A DNA stretch of 64,000 nucleotides from Paenibacillus ferrarius (GCF_002027705.1 NZ_MBTG01000021.1:1-64000); one strand, 5' to 3'; shown: positions 1 to 8,953, numbered from the stretch's first letter. A program made the numbers and translations. The notes: generated by a model not told the origin, from the letters alone.

Positions 1-182
1 GTGGAGGCCGAGATGCTCTAGTAACGGGTCTGTGCCCTTTGGGAACTACTACTCGGTACTTCCGTGCTTTTCGTCATGCGTGATCCTACGAATGGGCCAA
101 CATACGCCCCTAGTTAAAAAGCGTTGCTTCCTTCAACTTTCTGACACTCCAGCGGAGCACAATAAACAATGACTAGGATAAA
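1..182 (-). ncRNA. Possible IS110/IS1111-type guide RNA region (3' flank of transposase)
   Basis: This 182-base non-coding flank lies downstream of the minus-strand IS110-family transposase and continues off the window edge. It holds several short complementary segments and no ORF. In the IS1111 group of the IS110 family, the RNA that guides target choice (bridge or seek RNA) is made from the non-coding end downstream of the transposase; in the IS110 group it comes from the upstream end. The long downstream flank is what suggests an RNA here. This is inference from family knowledge and flank length; no RNA boundary or target-binding loop was established, and the element end is not visible. 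Confidence 0.3.
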
Positions 183-1463
183 CTAAGCAGCTTGTTGCTG
201 CTCCATGTCCGATTTGAATTCTTCTTGCCGTTTTACCATACCGATGATTATACGTGCTAATTTACCGATTAATTTAAAAATAGAGCGGTGCTTTTTCATC
301 TTCATGACCTGTACATTGTGGATATGCCACTGCTGAAAACTCGGATGATTGTTGACAAGTGTGAGTACCGCTAAATACAAATATTTTCGCAATTGGGGCC
401 TTCCACGCTTTGAAAGGGTCACTTTACCTTGATGCTTGCCTGAACTCTGATTCACGAGGTTCATTCCGGCTTGCGAGAGGATTTGTTGACCGTGCGCATA
501 CTTGCTTAGGTCCCCGCACCCTGCCAACAATGCCGAGATCATCAACGTGCTCAAACCCTTCAAGCTCCGTAGTAAGGGGACCTCCGGTAGTGGTTCAAGC
601 AGCCTTTCCAGCTCTTGTTCGAACTCTCGCAGTCGTTCAGCCAAGCGCTCATAGTCCTCAAGAAGCCTTTTCAGATCATTCCGCGCTTCCACGTACCCTA
701 CTTTACTGCCGACGGAATTGCGGGCTGCTGCGATGAGTCTGGCAGCGATCTCCATGCCTGTTCTGCCCCCAGCTCGCTTCATTCCGCCTTTTTCCCTCCA
801 TAAAGATACCATCTCCAGCGGCGTTAATAGTCCTACATCTGCAGGTAACGGAAAGATCTTGAGTGAGGCCAGGGAACGGACGGTTGTCCAATCCTCAAAA
901 ACACGGCAGTACTCGGGAAAGTGGATGTCAAGTAAGCGGAAGATGCGGTTTTTTAGACTTGTTTGCTGTTTCACCCAGTATTCGCGGTCATTCATGACCA
1001 TACGTATACGCTGGTAAACGTCCCCATGCTGATGATAAGGAAAGTAAAATCCCCGGCTGACCGCATCTGCGATAACCAAAGCATCTTTGAAATCGTTTTT
1101 GGACTGACTGTTGTCTCGATTCTCTTTGTTTCTATATGTGGTTAAGGGATTGACCAGAACGACTTCATAGTTGTTTTGCGTTAGCCAGTCAGTAAGATTA
1201 AACCAGTAGTGCCCCGTTGGTTCGAGTCCAATGAGGAACGAAGTGAGATTTTTTTGGACTAGTAAGTTTTGAATCCAGCGAAATAATTTTTCGAAACCCT
1301 CCCTTCCGTTTTCAAACGAAATAGGTCGTCCGATTTCGATCCCACGGAAATTGACAGCCCGAGCAACGTGTTTTTCTTTGGCAATATCTACACCAACGAT
1401 AAGATGATTCGTGGTAATTCGTTCGATCCGTTGATTTTCCGAATGTCTTTGTTTAAACTTCAT
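183..1463 (-). CDS. IS110-family transposase (DEDD type)
   Basis: Transposase of an IS110-family insertion sequence, 426 residues, a full family length. The N-terminal RuvC-like DEDD domain shows Asp26 (VGVDIAKEKH), Glu81 (GLEPTGHYW) and Asp124/Asp127 (NDFKDALVIAD). The C-terminal Transposase_20 domain carries the conserved serine near residue 341 (NQSSGKHQGK). Family members move without terminal inverted repeats, guided by an RNA from a non-coding end. ATG at 1463 is preferred over GTG at 1472 because the GGAGAG site then has about 9 bases of spacing. No frameshift is seen, so the gene looks intact. Confidence 0.93.
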   Translation of the reverse strand: MKFKQRHSENQRIERITTNHLIVGVDIAKEKHVARAVNFRGIEIGRPISFENGREGFEKLFRWIQNLLVQKNLTSFLIGLEPTGHYWFNLTDWLTQNNYEVVLVNPLTTYRNKENRDNSQSKNDFKDALVIADAVSRGFYFPYHQHGDVYQRIRMVMNDREYWVKQQTSLKNRIFRLLDIHFPEYCRVFEDWTTVRSLASLKIFPLPADVGLLTPLEMVSLWREKGGMKRAGGRTGMEIAARLIAAARNSVGSKVGYVEARNDLKRLLEDYERLAERLREFEQELERLLEPLPEVPLLRSLKGLSTLMISALLAGCGDLSKYAHGQQILSQAGMNLVNQSSGKHQGKVTLSKRGRPQLRKYLYLAVLTLVNNHPSFQQWHIHNVQVMKMKKHRSIFKLIGKLARIIIGMVKRQEEFKSDMEQQQAA

Positions 1464-1484
1464 AGTGAGCACTCTCCTGTTATT

Positions 1485-1518
1485 AGATCATGTTAGTCAC
1501 TGGCCGGTGATATGATCT
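1485..1518. repeat. Hairpin upstream of IS110 transposase
   Basis: Inverted repeat: arms AGATCAT (1485-1491) and ATGATCT (1512-1518) enclose a second symmetry, TCAC-TGGCCG-GTGA. It lies 22 bases before the transposase start, inside the element's upstream non-coding end. It could be a structured part of the mobile element or a regulatory hairpin; the sequence alone does not decide. Confidence 0.5.
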
Positions 1519-1609
1519 TAATGTACAGAGGGTGCTTGTTTTTTGCAAAACCAAAATATTAGCATCTACAGGAATGCTTTGGAGTGAATTTAGGCGGTTT
1601 TCAGCCATA

Positions 1610-1681
1610 TAGCGGACCATAGTTCCCTTTGGGCTATGCGATAACGCAGAACGTAGTGTAAAAAGGAACTATGATCCGCTA
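1610..1681. repeat. Long inverted repeat (about 20-bp arms)
   Basis: Arms TAGCGGACCATAGTTCC (from 1610) and GGAACTATGATCCGCTA (to 1681) are complementary except for one position and surround a ~30-base loop. The loop holds a TATGCGATAACGC motif resembling the 35-bp tandem repeat near 27.0 kb. It lies between the IS110 element and the araC-type gene and codes for nothing recognisable. It may be a short palindromic repeat element or a terminator-like structure. Confidence 0.55.
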
Positions 1682-1730
1682 ATTGGCGGGGCGGGACGGG
1701 GCGGCAGCATCCCATCGCCTACCTCTTCGC

Positions 1731-1827
1731 CGTCATCTCACGGCATATGACGCATCAGCCTTCGACATACGCCGCGTAGTCCTTCCCCGTCACCTCACAG
1801 CACGTGCCGCATCAGCTTCCGGCACTC
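1731..1827. repeat. Imperfect 57-bp-period direct repeat at the 3' end of the AraC gene
   Basis: Bases 1731-1770 and 1788-1827 are similar over about 40 positions (shared blocks CGTCA, CTCAC, CGCATCAGC). The second copy lies mostly in the last codons of the minus-strand AraC-type gene. The period is 57 bases, or 19 codons, so the outer copy may be a degraded duplication of the gene's end. Confidence 0.45.
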
Positions 1828-2616
1828 AAGAGGCGTCTGCGAGGTGACTTGCTTGAACACACGGCCGAAGTGGGCGACGCTGTCGAAGCCGGATTGCTCG
1901 GCGATGTGAATGACTTTGAGCTTTGTTTCACGCAGCAGACGCTGGGCTTCGCGAATGCGCACGTTGTTCAAGTATTCAACGAACGAGAAGCCAGTTGTTT
2001 CTTTGAACGAGCGGCAGAAGTAGCTTGGGCTGATATAAAAGGTTTCGGAAATCGAGGCGAGTGTCAGCCGATTGCGAAATTCCTCATTGATGTAGGAGAC
2101 AATTTCGTACATTTTGGGATTGTGCGGCTGGGGCTGTTCGTCCACCGTATTTAGTTTGTCTGTGAGCCGCGAGCAGATAATCAGCAATTGTGTAAATAAT
2201 GCTTTGCTGTTAAGCTGCCAACCGCTTTGCTCTTGCTGCTGTTCTCGCAAAATATGAAAGAGCAAATTCTCTACAACAGTGCGATTCGCGCCCGAAAGGG
2301 AGAAGACATGATGGTTTTGCTGAAAGAGCACGAGCAGCTGCTCAGCGGCATCTTCGCCAATGGATCGAATAAAGCGATCATCAAAGCTTAGTAAAATACG
2401 TTCGTGCGGTGCTGCATCGACATTTCGAGTTTTGTGAAGCACGTTTTTATCGATGCAAACGAGGCCGCCCTCTTGAATGTAATAAGAACGGTCTTGTATA
2501 AAATAGTGGCGTTTCCCACTGAGTAAATAATAAATTTCATAGGTATCATGGAAATGGTTCACGTTCATGGAGAAAGCATGATCTCTGCGAAGTCGTTCAA
2601 TCGCGAATGGCTGCAA
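1795..2616 (-). CDS. AraC-family transcriptional regulator
   Basis: DNA-binding regulator of 273 residues. The N-terminal half (about 10-95) looks like a cupin-type effector domain (HDTYEIYYLLSGKRHY). The C-terminal ~100 residues are the double helix-turn-helix of the AraC family (ASISETFYISPSYFCRSFK, then AEQSGFDSVAHFGRVFKQ). It starts at TTG 2616 behind an AGAGGTGG site. It is divergent from the oxidoreductase and hydrolase genes at 2774-5116 and probably controls them in response to a sugar or glycoside; the effector cannot be read from the sequence. Confidence 0.88.
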   Translation of the reverse strand: MQPFAIERLRRDHAFSMNVNHFHDTYEIYYLLSGKRHYFIQDRSYYIQEGGLVCIDKNVLHKTRNVDAAPHERILLSFDDRFIRSIGEDAAEQLLVLFQQNHHVFSLSGANRTVVENLLFHILREQQQEQSGWQLNSKALFTQLLIICSRLTDKLNTVDEQPQPHNPKMYEIVSYINEEFRNRLTLASISETFYISPSYFCRSFKETTGFSFVEYLNNVRIREAQRLLRETKLKVIHIAEQSGFDSVAHFGRVFKQVTSQTPLECRKLMRHVL

Positions 2617-2773
2617 GGCTAACCACCTCTTATCTCAATCAAATATGTTCTTTTTATTATAGCAAGATATGCAAGGAAAGAAACTATAAAGGTAATATTT
2701 GAATAGAAACGCAGCAAATATTGTATTACTCTTGAGGTAGGACATATCCACATTCGAGAGGGGTACAAACGGA

Positions 2774-4057
2774 ATGAAAAAACGTTATGCAGTAGTCGGT
2801 ACAGGTGGAAGAGCAGAATTTTTCTATGGAGCGATTGTGAAAGATTTTCAAGAGACGTCCGAATTGGTTGCGATTTGCGACATTAACCAAACGAGAATGA
2901 ATTATACCAACCAACTACTGGTTGATAAATATGAGTACAATGCGGTTCCAACTTATAAAGCAGATCAATTCGAGGAAATGATTCGCAACGAAAAGCCTGA
3001 TTATGTCATTGTGACATCTGTGGATCGGACACATCATACTTACATTATCAAAGCAATGGAGCTTGGTTGTGATGTCATCTCCGAAAAACCAATGACGGTA
3101 GATGAAGAGAAATGTCAAGAAATTCTCGATGCAACTAAACGTACGGGACGCCAGCTTCGCGTGACGTTCAATTACCGTTATGCTCCGCACAATACGAAAA
3201 TTCGCGAGCTGATTATGGACGGAGCCGTTGGGGATGTTCATTCGGTACATTTCGAGTGGCTGCTGAACACCGAGCATGGCGCTGATTATTTCCGCAGATG
3301 GCACCGCGATAAGCGCAATGGCGGCGGGCTGCTGGTGCACAAATCGACGCATCATTTCGATCTTGTTAATTTCTGGCTCGGTACGCGTCCTGATACGGTA
3401 TTTGCGATGGGCGGCCTCATGTTCTATGGCAGAGAAAATGCAGAAAAACGCGGTGAAACGAAGTTCTATCAACGAGCTACGGGGAATGAGAATGCCAAGG
3501 ATGATCCGTTCGCACTGCATTTGGATACGAATAAGCATCTAAAAGGGATGTATTTGGATGCGGAACACGAAGACGGTTACCAACGCGATCAGAGCGTTTT
3601 TGGCGATGGGATCAGCATTGAAGATACGATGGGGGTTATGGTTCGCTACAAAAATAAAGCCATTCTTACGTATTCTTTGAATGCCTACATGCCATGGGAA
3701 GGCTTCAATGTCATGATCAATGGCAGCAAGGGCCGTATTGAACTCCGGGTAGTTGAGAAATCGTACGTGAATTCCGGTGGGGACAAAGCGGACGAAGGTG
3801 CATTAAAGACCAAATCAATCAAGGTATTCCCGATGTTCGCGGCTCCATACGAAGTGGAAATTGAAGAGCTTGCCGGGGGACATGGCGGCGGTGATCCGAT
3901 CTTGCTGCGAGACATTTTTGATAAGGCTTCCGACGACCGCTTTGCCAGAGCAGCCTCTCATGTGGATGGTGCGATGTCCATTCTGACTGGCATAGCAGGG
4001 AACATTTCATTACGTACGGGACAGCCTGTTGCGGTAGATAAATTGGTCACTTTCTAA
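2774..4057 (+). CDS. Gfo/Idh/MocA family oxidoreductase
   Basis: NAD(P)-dependent sugar or cyclitol dehydrogenase-like protein, 427 residues. The N-terminal Rossmann fold begins MKKRYAVVGTGGRAEFFYG, followed by the family's EKP motif (SEKPMTVDEEKC) where the lysine contacts cofactor and substrate. The C-terminal alpha/beta domain carries the conserved histidine region (GGGLLVHKSTHHFDLVNFW). GAGAGGGG upstream serves as ribosome site. It is followed 21 bases later by a hydrolase gene, probably co-transcribed. The pairing suggests breakdown of a modified plant sugar, but the substrate is unknown. Confidence 0.9.
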   Translation: MKKRYAVVGTGGRAEFFYGAIVKDFQETSELVAICDINQTRMNYTNQLLVDKYEYNAVPTYKADQFEEMIRNEKPDYVIVTSVDRTHHTYIIKAMELGCDVISEKPMTVDEEKCQEILDATKRTGRQLRVTFNYRYAPHNTKIRELIMDGAVGDVHSVHFEWLLNTEHGADYFRRWHRDKRNGGGLLVHKSTHHFDLVNFWLGTRPDTVFAMGGLMFYGRENAEKRGETKFYQRATGNENAKDDPFALHLDTNKHLKGMYLDAEHEDGYQRDQSVFGDGISIEDTMGVMVRYKNKAILTYSLNAYMPWEGFNVMINGSKGRIELRVVEKSYVNSGGDKADEGALKTKSIKVFPMFAAPYEVEIEELAGGHGGGDPILLRDIFDKASDDRFARAASHVDGAMSILTGIAGNISLRTGQPVAVDKLVTF

Positions 4058-4078
4058 TAAAGGTTGGAGGCGAGCGGC

Positions 4079-5116
4079 ATGTGGAATCCAGATGCTATCA
4101 TGGAGAACCTTTATAACACTTATGCCGGCAAGCGGCTTCAAGAGCAAGAACATGAAACGGCTGATTCGTATAAGCTGCGGTTAAAGGAGCAATTGACTGG
4201 CTCGCTGACGCTTCAAGAAGGACAGGATGATCTACATCCTGTCCTTCTTGAACGTATTGAGCTCAGTGATCATATTCGTGAGCGAATTGAATTTGGAACC
4301 TACATGGGCTTTCGAGTGCCTGCTTATGTATTGATTCCACTAGGCTTGAAGGAAAAGCGAGCTGCTGTACTAACCTTGCATGGTCATGGGTTCGGGAGCA
4401 GGCAGATCGTAGGATTGAATGCGGATGGCACTGAGCATACAGGTGAGCCGGACATTCATGGCAATTATGCGCTGGAGCTCGTTAGGCGCGGCTTCATCGT
4501 GATTGCTCCTGAGATTATCGGCTTCGGGGATCGAAGGCTAGCTGAGGATCAGAAGGAGGGGAAAGTAGGGAACTCCTCCTGCCAAACCCTGGCTTCGCAT
4601 TTGCTGTTATACGGGATATCGTTAGCGGCATTGCGCGTGCAGGAAGCGAGGCGAGCGCTTGACTACGTATTGTCTCGGGATGATGTGGACAGCAGCAGCG
4701 TCGGCTGCTTTGGTTTCTCAGGAGGCGGACTTATCGCCGCCTATACAGCAGCTATTGATGAGCGGGTGAAAGCGACAGTCCTGTGCGCCTTTGCGAATAC
4801 ATTCAAAGGCAGCATTATGCCTATTCGCCATTGCATCGACAATTATTTGCCGGGCGTTCTGGCATACGCAGAGCTGCCTGAATTAATTGGTTTGATAGCT
4901 CCTCGTCCCTTGTTTATCGCATCTGGCAAACAAGATCCCATTTTTCCTGTAGAAACGGTAGAAGTTGCTGTTGCGTATTTAAGGAAATTGTATATACAAA
5001 GTGGTGCGGAAGATCGATTGCATGTTCATCTCTATGATGGAGTTCATGAAGTCGATGGGAGCCAGGCTTATCCTTGGTTGGTTGAGAAGCTTGCAGAGGC
5101 TTCCAGACAGGCATGA
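4079..5116 (+). CDS. Alpha/beta hydrolase (acetyl xylan esterase / dienelactone hydrolase-like)
   Basis: Predicted cytoplasmic esterase of 345 residues; no signal peptide. The nucleophile elbow is GFSGGG in the segment SSVGCFGFSGGGLIAAY. The likely acid lies near ASGKQDPIFP and the catalytic histidine near YDGVHEVDGS. The LTLHGHGFGSRQ segment forms the oxyanion region. ATG at 4079 is chosen because GGAGG lies 8 bases upstream; an in-frame TTG at 4064 overlaps that site. It follows the oxidoreductase gene and ends only 2 bases from the convergent mgsA gene. Deacetylation of a carbohydrate is a guess from the family. Confidence 0.85.
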   Translation: MWNPDAIMENLYNTYAGKRLQEQEHETADSYKLRLKEQLTGSLTLQEGQDDLHPVLLERIELSDHIRERIEFGTYMGFRVPAYVLIPLGLKEKRAAVLTLHGHGFGSRQIVGLNADGTEHTGEPDIHGNYALELVRRGFIVIAPEIIGFGDRRLAEDQKEGKVGNSSCQTLASHLLLYGISLAALRVQEARRALDYVLSRDDVDSSSVGCFGFSGGGLIAAYTAAIDERVKATVLCAFANTFKGSIMPIRHCIDNYLPGVLAYAELPELIGLIAPRPLFIASGKQDPIFPVETVEVAVAYLRKLYIQSGAEDRLHVHLYDGVHEVDGSQAYPWLVEKLAEASRQA

Positions 5117-5118
5117 TG

Positions 5119-5556
5119 TTAGATACTGTTGTCTGTTCCGTTTAGTTTTAAGGTGTCATACTTGCGGATTTCTTCACGCCAGGAGAGAAATCCGCTCTCC
5201 ATGGCGCGGATCAGCATTTCTGCGGTCGCGACATTCGTAGCAAGAGGAATCCTCTGAACATCACATAGGCGAAGCAAGGCGGAAATATCCGGTTCGTGTC
5301 CAAGCGCAGACAGCGGGTCGCGAAAAAAAATCAGTAAATCAATATCATCCATCGCAATCATAGCTCCGATTTGTTGATCTCCTCCAAGTGGCCCTGAGCG
5401 CAAGCCGGTCACCTCTAGTTTGGCAGCCTCACTGATTCTTCTCCCTGTCGTTCCTGTTGCAAAAAGGTTATGCTTCTGAAAGATATGTTTGTAAGCAATA
5501 ACGAAGTCTACGATTAAGTTTTTGTGAATGTCATGAGCAACCAATGCGATATTCAT
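5119..5556 (-). CDS. mgsA: Methylglyoxal synthase
   Basis: Converts dihydroxyacetone phosphate to methylglyoxal and phosphate, a bypass of lower glycolysis. The 145-residue protein is close to the usual length. Family residues visible: MNIALVAHDIHK at the N-terminus, the phosphate-binding ATGTTG, the catalytic aspartate region SGPLGGDQQIGA, then FFRDPLSALGHEPD and ATNVATAE. The ribosome site GGAGAG precedes the ATG. It converges with the hydrolase gene with a 2-base gap. No nearby pathway partner is seen, although rhamnose catabolism at 17.8 kb produces DHAP. Confidence 0.95.
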   Translation of the reverse strand: MNIALVAHDIHKNLIVDFVIAYKHIFQKHNLFATGTTGRRISEAAKLEVTGLRSGPLGGDQQIGAMIAMDDIDLLIFFRDPLSALGHEPDISALLRLCDVQRIPLATNVATAEMLIRAMESGFLSWREEIRKYDTLKLNGTDNSI

Positions 5557-5800
5557 TTACTCTCCACCCCTTTAATTATGTTATATATTCTTACATTGAA
5601 TTCAGATTAGCTTAAAATATAAAAGAATTCAATCATTATTTTGGAATTTTCAATCAATTATAAATTATTGTGTCATGTTTTCGAACATTAACATAACGCA
5701 AATTGAACTAATCATGCAGTTTATAGCTCGTTTCGTTCCTTTCTATAGGGGGCTAACTATGTTAATCTGTAAGAAGTGTCAACAAGGCGGTGGTCATTTT

Positions 5801-6430
5801 TTGAAACGGATTTTGATTACAGGGTACAAAGCATCTGAATTAGGCATTTTTTCATTAAAGCATCCGGGAATTCCGATTATAAAAAAAGCGATCCAGAAGA
5901 AGCTTATTGCTCTTGTCGAGGAAGGATTGGAATGGGTTGTCGTTAGTGGGGGTTGGGGTGTAGAGTTGTGGGCGGCCGAGGCCGTGCTTGAACTTAGAGC
6001 GAGTACATGCCCAGAGCTGAAATTAGCGATTATTACGCCTTTTCTGGAACAGGAAGAGAAATGGAGCGACGATAAGAAGAATTGCTATACGAGTGTGATT
6101 GAGCGTGCTAATTATGTGAACAGCATAACGAAGACCAAATATGAAGGTCCTTGGCAGTTTAAGGAACGGGATAAGTTTCTGCTTCGCAACTCGGATGGCA
6201 TCTTGCTAGTCTATGATGAAGATACAGAAGGCTCTCCTAGATTCATGAAACAGCAAGCTGCGCAATTGGCAGCCAACCACGCTTATCCAATCTTGACCAT
6301 CAATGCGTATGATTTGCAAAATATAGCAGAAGACGAACAAGGGGAGCAGCACGGCGAAGAAGACTTGAGCGGAGATCAATGGGAAGATCCAGATACGTAT
6401 AAGGATAATACAGATTTCGAGGAAATCTAA
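5801..6430 (+). CDS. YpsA-like SLOG family protein (DUF1273)
   Basis: About 209 residues when read from TTG 5801, which has AAGGCGGTGG 7 bases upstream. The longer frame from 5675 adds 42 residues unlike the family. The Rossmann-like SLOG fold starts KRILITGYKASELGIF and includes the glycine-rich VVSGGWGVELWAAE, a putative nucleotide-binding loop. The last ~30 residues are very acidic. The Bacillus subtilis relative YpsA affects cell division, but its ligand is not settled. A strong terminator follows, so it is probably a single-gene unit. Confidence 0.85.
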   Translation: MKRILITGYKASELGIFSLKHPGIPIIKKAIQKKLIALVEEGLEWVVVSGGWGVELWAAEAVLELRASTCPELKLAIITPFLEQEEKWSDDKKNCYTSVIERANYVNSITKTKYEGPWQFKERDKFLLRNSDGILLVYDEDTEGSPRFMKQQAAQLAANHAYPILTINAYDLQNIAEDEQGEQHGEEDLSGDQWEDPDTYKDNTDFEEI

Positions 6431-6435
6431 TATGG

Positions 6436-6470
6436 AAAGCCAGGTCCCATGCGGACTTGGCTTTTTTTTT
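6436..6470 (+). terminator. Rho-independent terminator after the YpsA-like gene
   Basis: Arms AAAGCCAGGTCC and GGACTTGGCTTT (one G-U pair) around a 5-base loop, followed by a run of T. Confidence 0.9.
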
Positions 6471-6482
6471 AAGACTAGTGCG

Positions 6483-6522
6483 TTAAGAAAATCTTAAGAA
6501 TTGTCCCCACAATCTGTTAAGA
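6483..6522 (+). promoter_or_regulatory. TTAAGA direct repeats upstream of the response regulator gene
   Basis: TTAAGA occurs at 6483, 6494 (11 bases apart) and 6517. Direct repeats one helical turn apart are typical binding sites of OmpR/PhoB-type regulators, and such a regulator is encoded from 6676. Autoregulation is a plausible inference. A TATACT hexamer at 6532 could be the -10 element, without a clear -35. Confidence 0.35.
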
Positions 6523-6675
6523 TTCAGTGCCTATACTAAGTCTCATGATAGCTATCAACATTTTGATTGTATTTGTCAGATCAACTTGATACGTTTATGG
6601 ATATCCACAAAACACAGTACATAGGGTTATAACTAGCTTTTACTTACACACAAATGTAAAGGAGGATTCCTCTGG

Positions 6676-7368
6676 ATGGCAATACCAACAATACTCCTTG
6701 TTGACGACGAGAAAGAAATTATAGATATGCTGGCCATTTATTTGAAAAATGAAGGCTATCAGCTGCTTCGAGCGTCTGATGGCATGGAAGCCCTTGAGGT
6801 TCTTCAGAAGGAAGAGGTAGATCTGATCGTACTCGACATCATGATGCCGAAAATGGATGGGATCGAGGCTTGCTTTAAAATCCGCGAGCAAAAAAATATG
6901 CCCATCATCATGCTCTCTGCCAAGAGTCAGGATATGGATAAAATCTGGGGCTTAAGCTCAGGCGCTGACGATTACATGAGCAAACCATTTAATCCTTTGG
7001 AGCTTATCGCTCGAATTAAATCTCAACTGCGCCGTTACACTAGGCTTAATGTGCCGCATGTGAACAAGGATCACGAGCTCGAAGTGGATGAGCTGACGAT
7101 CAACACACAGACGCATGAAGTCAAGCTGGAAGGCAAAGAAATCAAGCTAACCCCGAGGGAATTCGCCATTCTTGAACTGCTGGTCCGCAACCGGGGGATG
7201 GTATGGAGCTCGGAAAAAATGTATGAAACTATCTGGAAGGAAGCTTATTATGACTCCGACAATACGGTTATGGTCCATATCCGCAAAATTCGTGAAAAAA
7301 TTGAACCAAATCCACGAAACCCGAGATTCATAAAAACAGTTTGGGGGGTTGGCTACAAAGTTGAATAA
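6676..7368 (+). CDS. OmpR/PhoB-family response regulator
   Basis: Two-component response regulator of 230 residues. The receiver domain shows the acidic pair Asp10-Asp11, phospho-acceptor Asp54 (IVLDIMMPKMDG), Ser81 and Lys103 (MSKPF). The C-terminal winged helix (about 130-230) ends TVWGVGYKVE, typical of the OmpR class. AAAGGAGG lies upstream of the ATG. The gene overlaps the kinase gene that follows, so the two form one operon. The stimulus is not identifiable. Confidence 0.95.
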   Translation: MAIPTILLVDDEKEIIDMLAIYLKNEGYQLLRASDGMEALEVLQKEEVDLIVLDIMMPKMDGIEACFKIREQKNMPIIMLSAKSQDMDKIWGLSSGADDYMSKPFNPLELIARIKSQLRRYTRLNVPHVNKDHELEVDELTINTQTHEVKLEGKEIKLTPREFAILELLVRNRGMVWSSEKMYETIWKEAYYDSDNTVMVHIRKIREKIEPNPRNPRFIKTVWGVGYKVE

Positions 7369-8917
7369 ACGATACGATCTCGATCCTTACTCTAAACTGA
7401 ACCGATTTCCATTTAGCCTTTTCCCTTTTACCCTGCTTCGGAAGCTGATTATTTTGGTTCGGACGTTGTATAAGATTAGCATAGGTCATGTGAATCGAAG
7501 CGTGCGGATGCAGTTGATGCTTACCTTTGCCATCTGTTTGTTGGCGGGATCACTGACGTATGGCCTCTCTTCCAAACTGTTTGGAGAAATGCGACGGGCG
7601 GCTGTTATTGACTATAAGTTCGGGATTGAACGAATAGATAGTGAAGCCCGCAGCTTGGTTAATGAATTATCATCCCTACAAAACCAACGAGATCTGTCCG
7701 GTGGCGGAAGTTGGGGAGGGAGGCCGGAGTTTTTCGAAAATCATGTGAACCGAATGAATGACCAGAAATTCAAGGTTCTAATAACGGATCTGGAAGGTCG
7801 AGTCGTCTTTCGAAGCCCAAACGCTGCGGAAACGAATGTCGAAATTCACAATGTGATTGGCAACGCGATGAACGCCCGTACGGACCTGGATTATGGCCGT
7901 AAAGAATTTTCCAGTTTTTACCCTGTCAACTATCTGGGCCAAAAATCTTATCTGATTGTCTCCGGCATCCCGGAACCACACATTACGTATCAGAAGGGGG
8001 AAAGCCCGTTGTCCTTGCTGAGCGCTGTGGCTGTTTTTATCCTTTTGTTCTACTTCATGACACAAAAGAAAATGCGCCACATTGAGGAACTGGCTGGTGG
8101 TCTGCGCATCATTGCGACGGGGAATTTGGATTATCGCGTCGTTGAACGCAGTCAAGATGAGCTTGGTTCCCTAGCTCGGGATCTGAACTTCATGGTAGAG
8201 GATTTGCAGAAAAGGATTGAGGAGGAAAGAAGGAGCGAACGTTTGAAGCGTGAGTTGATTACGAATGTTTCTCATGATTTACGCACGCCTCTGACGCTTA
8301 TCATGGGTTACTTGCGGCTGCTGCACGATAAGGGCTACGAGACACCTGAGCAAGCGTCTGGCTATATTAGTATTGCTTATCATAAGTCTGAAAAGCTGAA
8401 GCTGCTCATTGATGACTTGTTCGAGTACACGAAGTTATCCAATCGCGATGAGCCTCTTTACAAAGAAGGGGTTGCAATCAACGAACTGTTAGACCAATTG
8501 CTTGAGGAGTATGTCACGCCGGCTGAGGAGCAGCAGCTAACGATCATCCGCACGATTCCGAAGGAGAAGCTGTTGGTTCGTATCGACGTGGATAAGATGA
8601 TTCGTGTCTTTGAGAATCTTCTGGGAAATTCGCTCAAGTACAGCTTGAAGCCGGGAGAGATCACTGTCAGCTTGCGCCATGATTATCGGTATGTCACCCT
8701 GCAAGTTAGCAATCGAGCAGAATGGCTTAGCGATGACGCCTTGCATCAATTATTTGATCGATTCTATCGGGTCGACGCTTCGCGTTCTTCCAATACAGGA
8801 GGGTCGGGCCTGGGGCTCGCCATCGCCAAAAGTATTGTGGAGTCGCACGAAGGCGCTATTTGGGCCGAGCAAAGCGGCGGACAGATTCATTTTTTCGTGA
8901 AATTAAAGCTTGTGTAA
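7361..8917 (+). CDS. Sensor histidine kinase (HAMP, HisKA, HATPase)
   Basis: Membrane sensor kinase, partner of the preceding regulator. With TTG 7361 it has 518 residues; TTG 7349 is possible but leaves no room for a ribosome site. Counting from 7349, membrane segments are at about 55-75 and 220-238 with an extracytoplasmic loop of ~145 residues between them. HAMP is at about 240-292, the phospho-accepting His309 in NVSHDLRTPLT, and the ATPase domain ends with DRFYRVDASRS and GGSGLGLAIAKSI. The extracytoplasmic sensor region matches no domain I recognise. It overlaps the regulator gene by 8 bases. Confidence 0.93.
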   Translation: MNKRYDLDPYSKLNRFPFSLFPFTLLRKLIILVRTLYKISIGHVNRSVRMQLMLTFAICLLAGSLTYGLSSKLFGEMRRAAVIDYKFGIERIDSEARSLVNELSSLQNQRDLSGGGSWGGRPEFFENHVNRMNDQKFKVLITDLEGRVVFRSPNAAETNVEIHNVIGNAMNARTDLDYGRKEFSSFYPVNYLGQKSYLIVSGIPEPHITYQKGESPLSLLSAVAVFILLFYFMTQKKMRHIEELAGGLRIIATGNLDYRVVERSQDELGSLARDLNFMVEDLQKRIEEERRSERLKRELITNVSHDLRTPLTLIMGYLRLLHDKGYETPEQASGYISIAYHKSEKLKLLIDDLFEYTKLSNRDEPLYKEGVAINELLDQLLEEYVTPAEEQQLTIIRTIPKEKLLVRIDVDKMIRVFENLLGNSLKYSLKPGEITVSLRHDYRYVTLQVSNRAEWLSDDALHQLFDRFYRVDASRSSNTGGSGLGLAIAKSIVESHEGAIWAEQSGGQIHFFVKLKLV

Positions 8918-8953
8918 TGGAATTAGGAAAACAACGTCTAAAGGGGCTTTGCT

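Noticed and set aside
5675..5800. Longer start for the YpsA-like protein
   Set aside because: The added 42 residues do not fit the family, and TTG 5801 has a good ribosome site.
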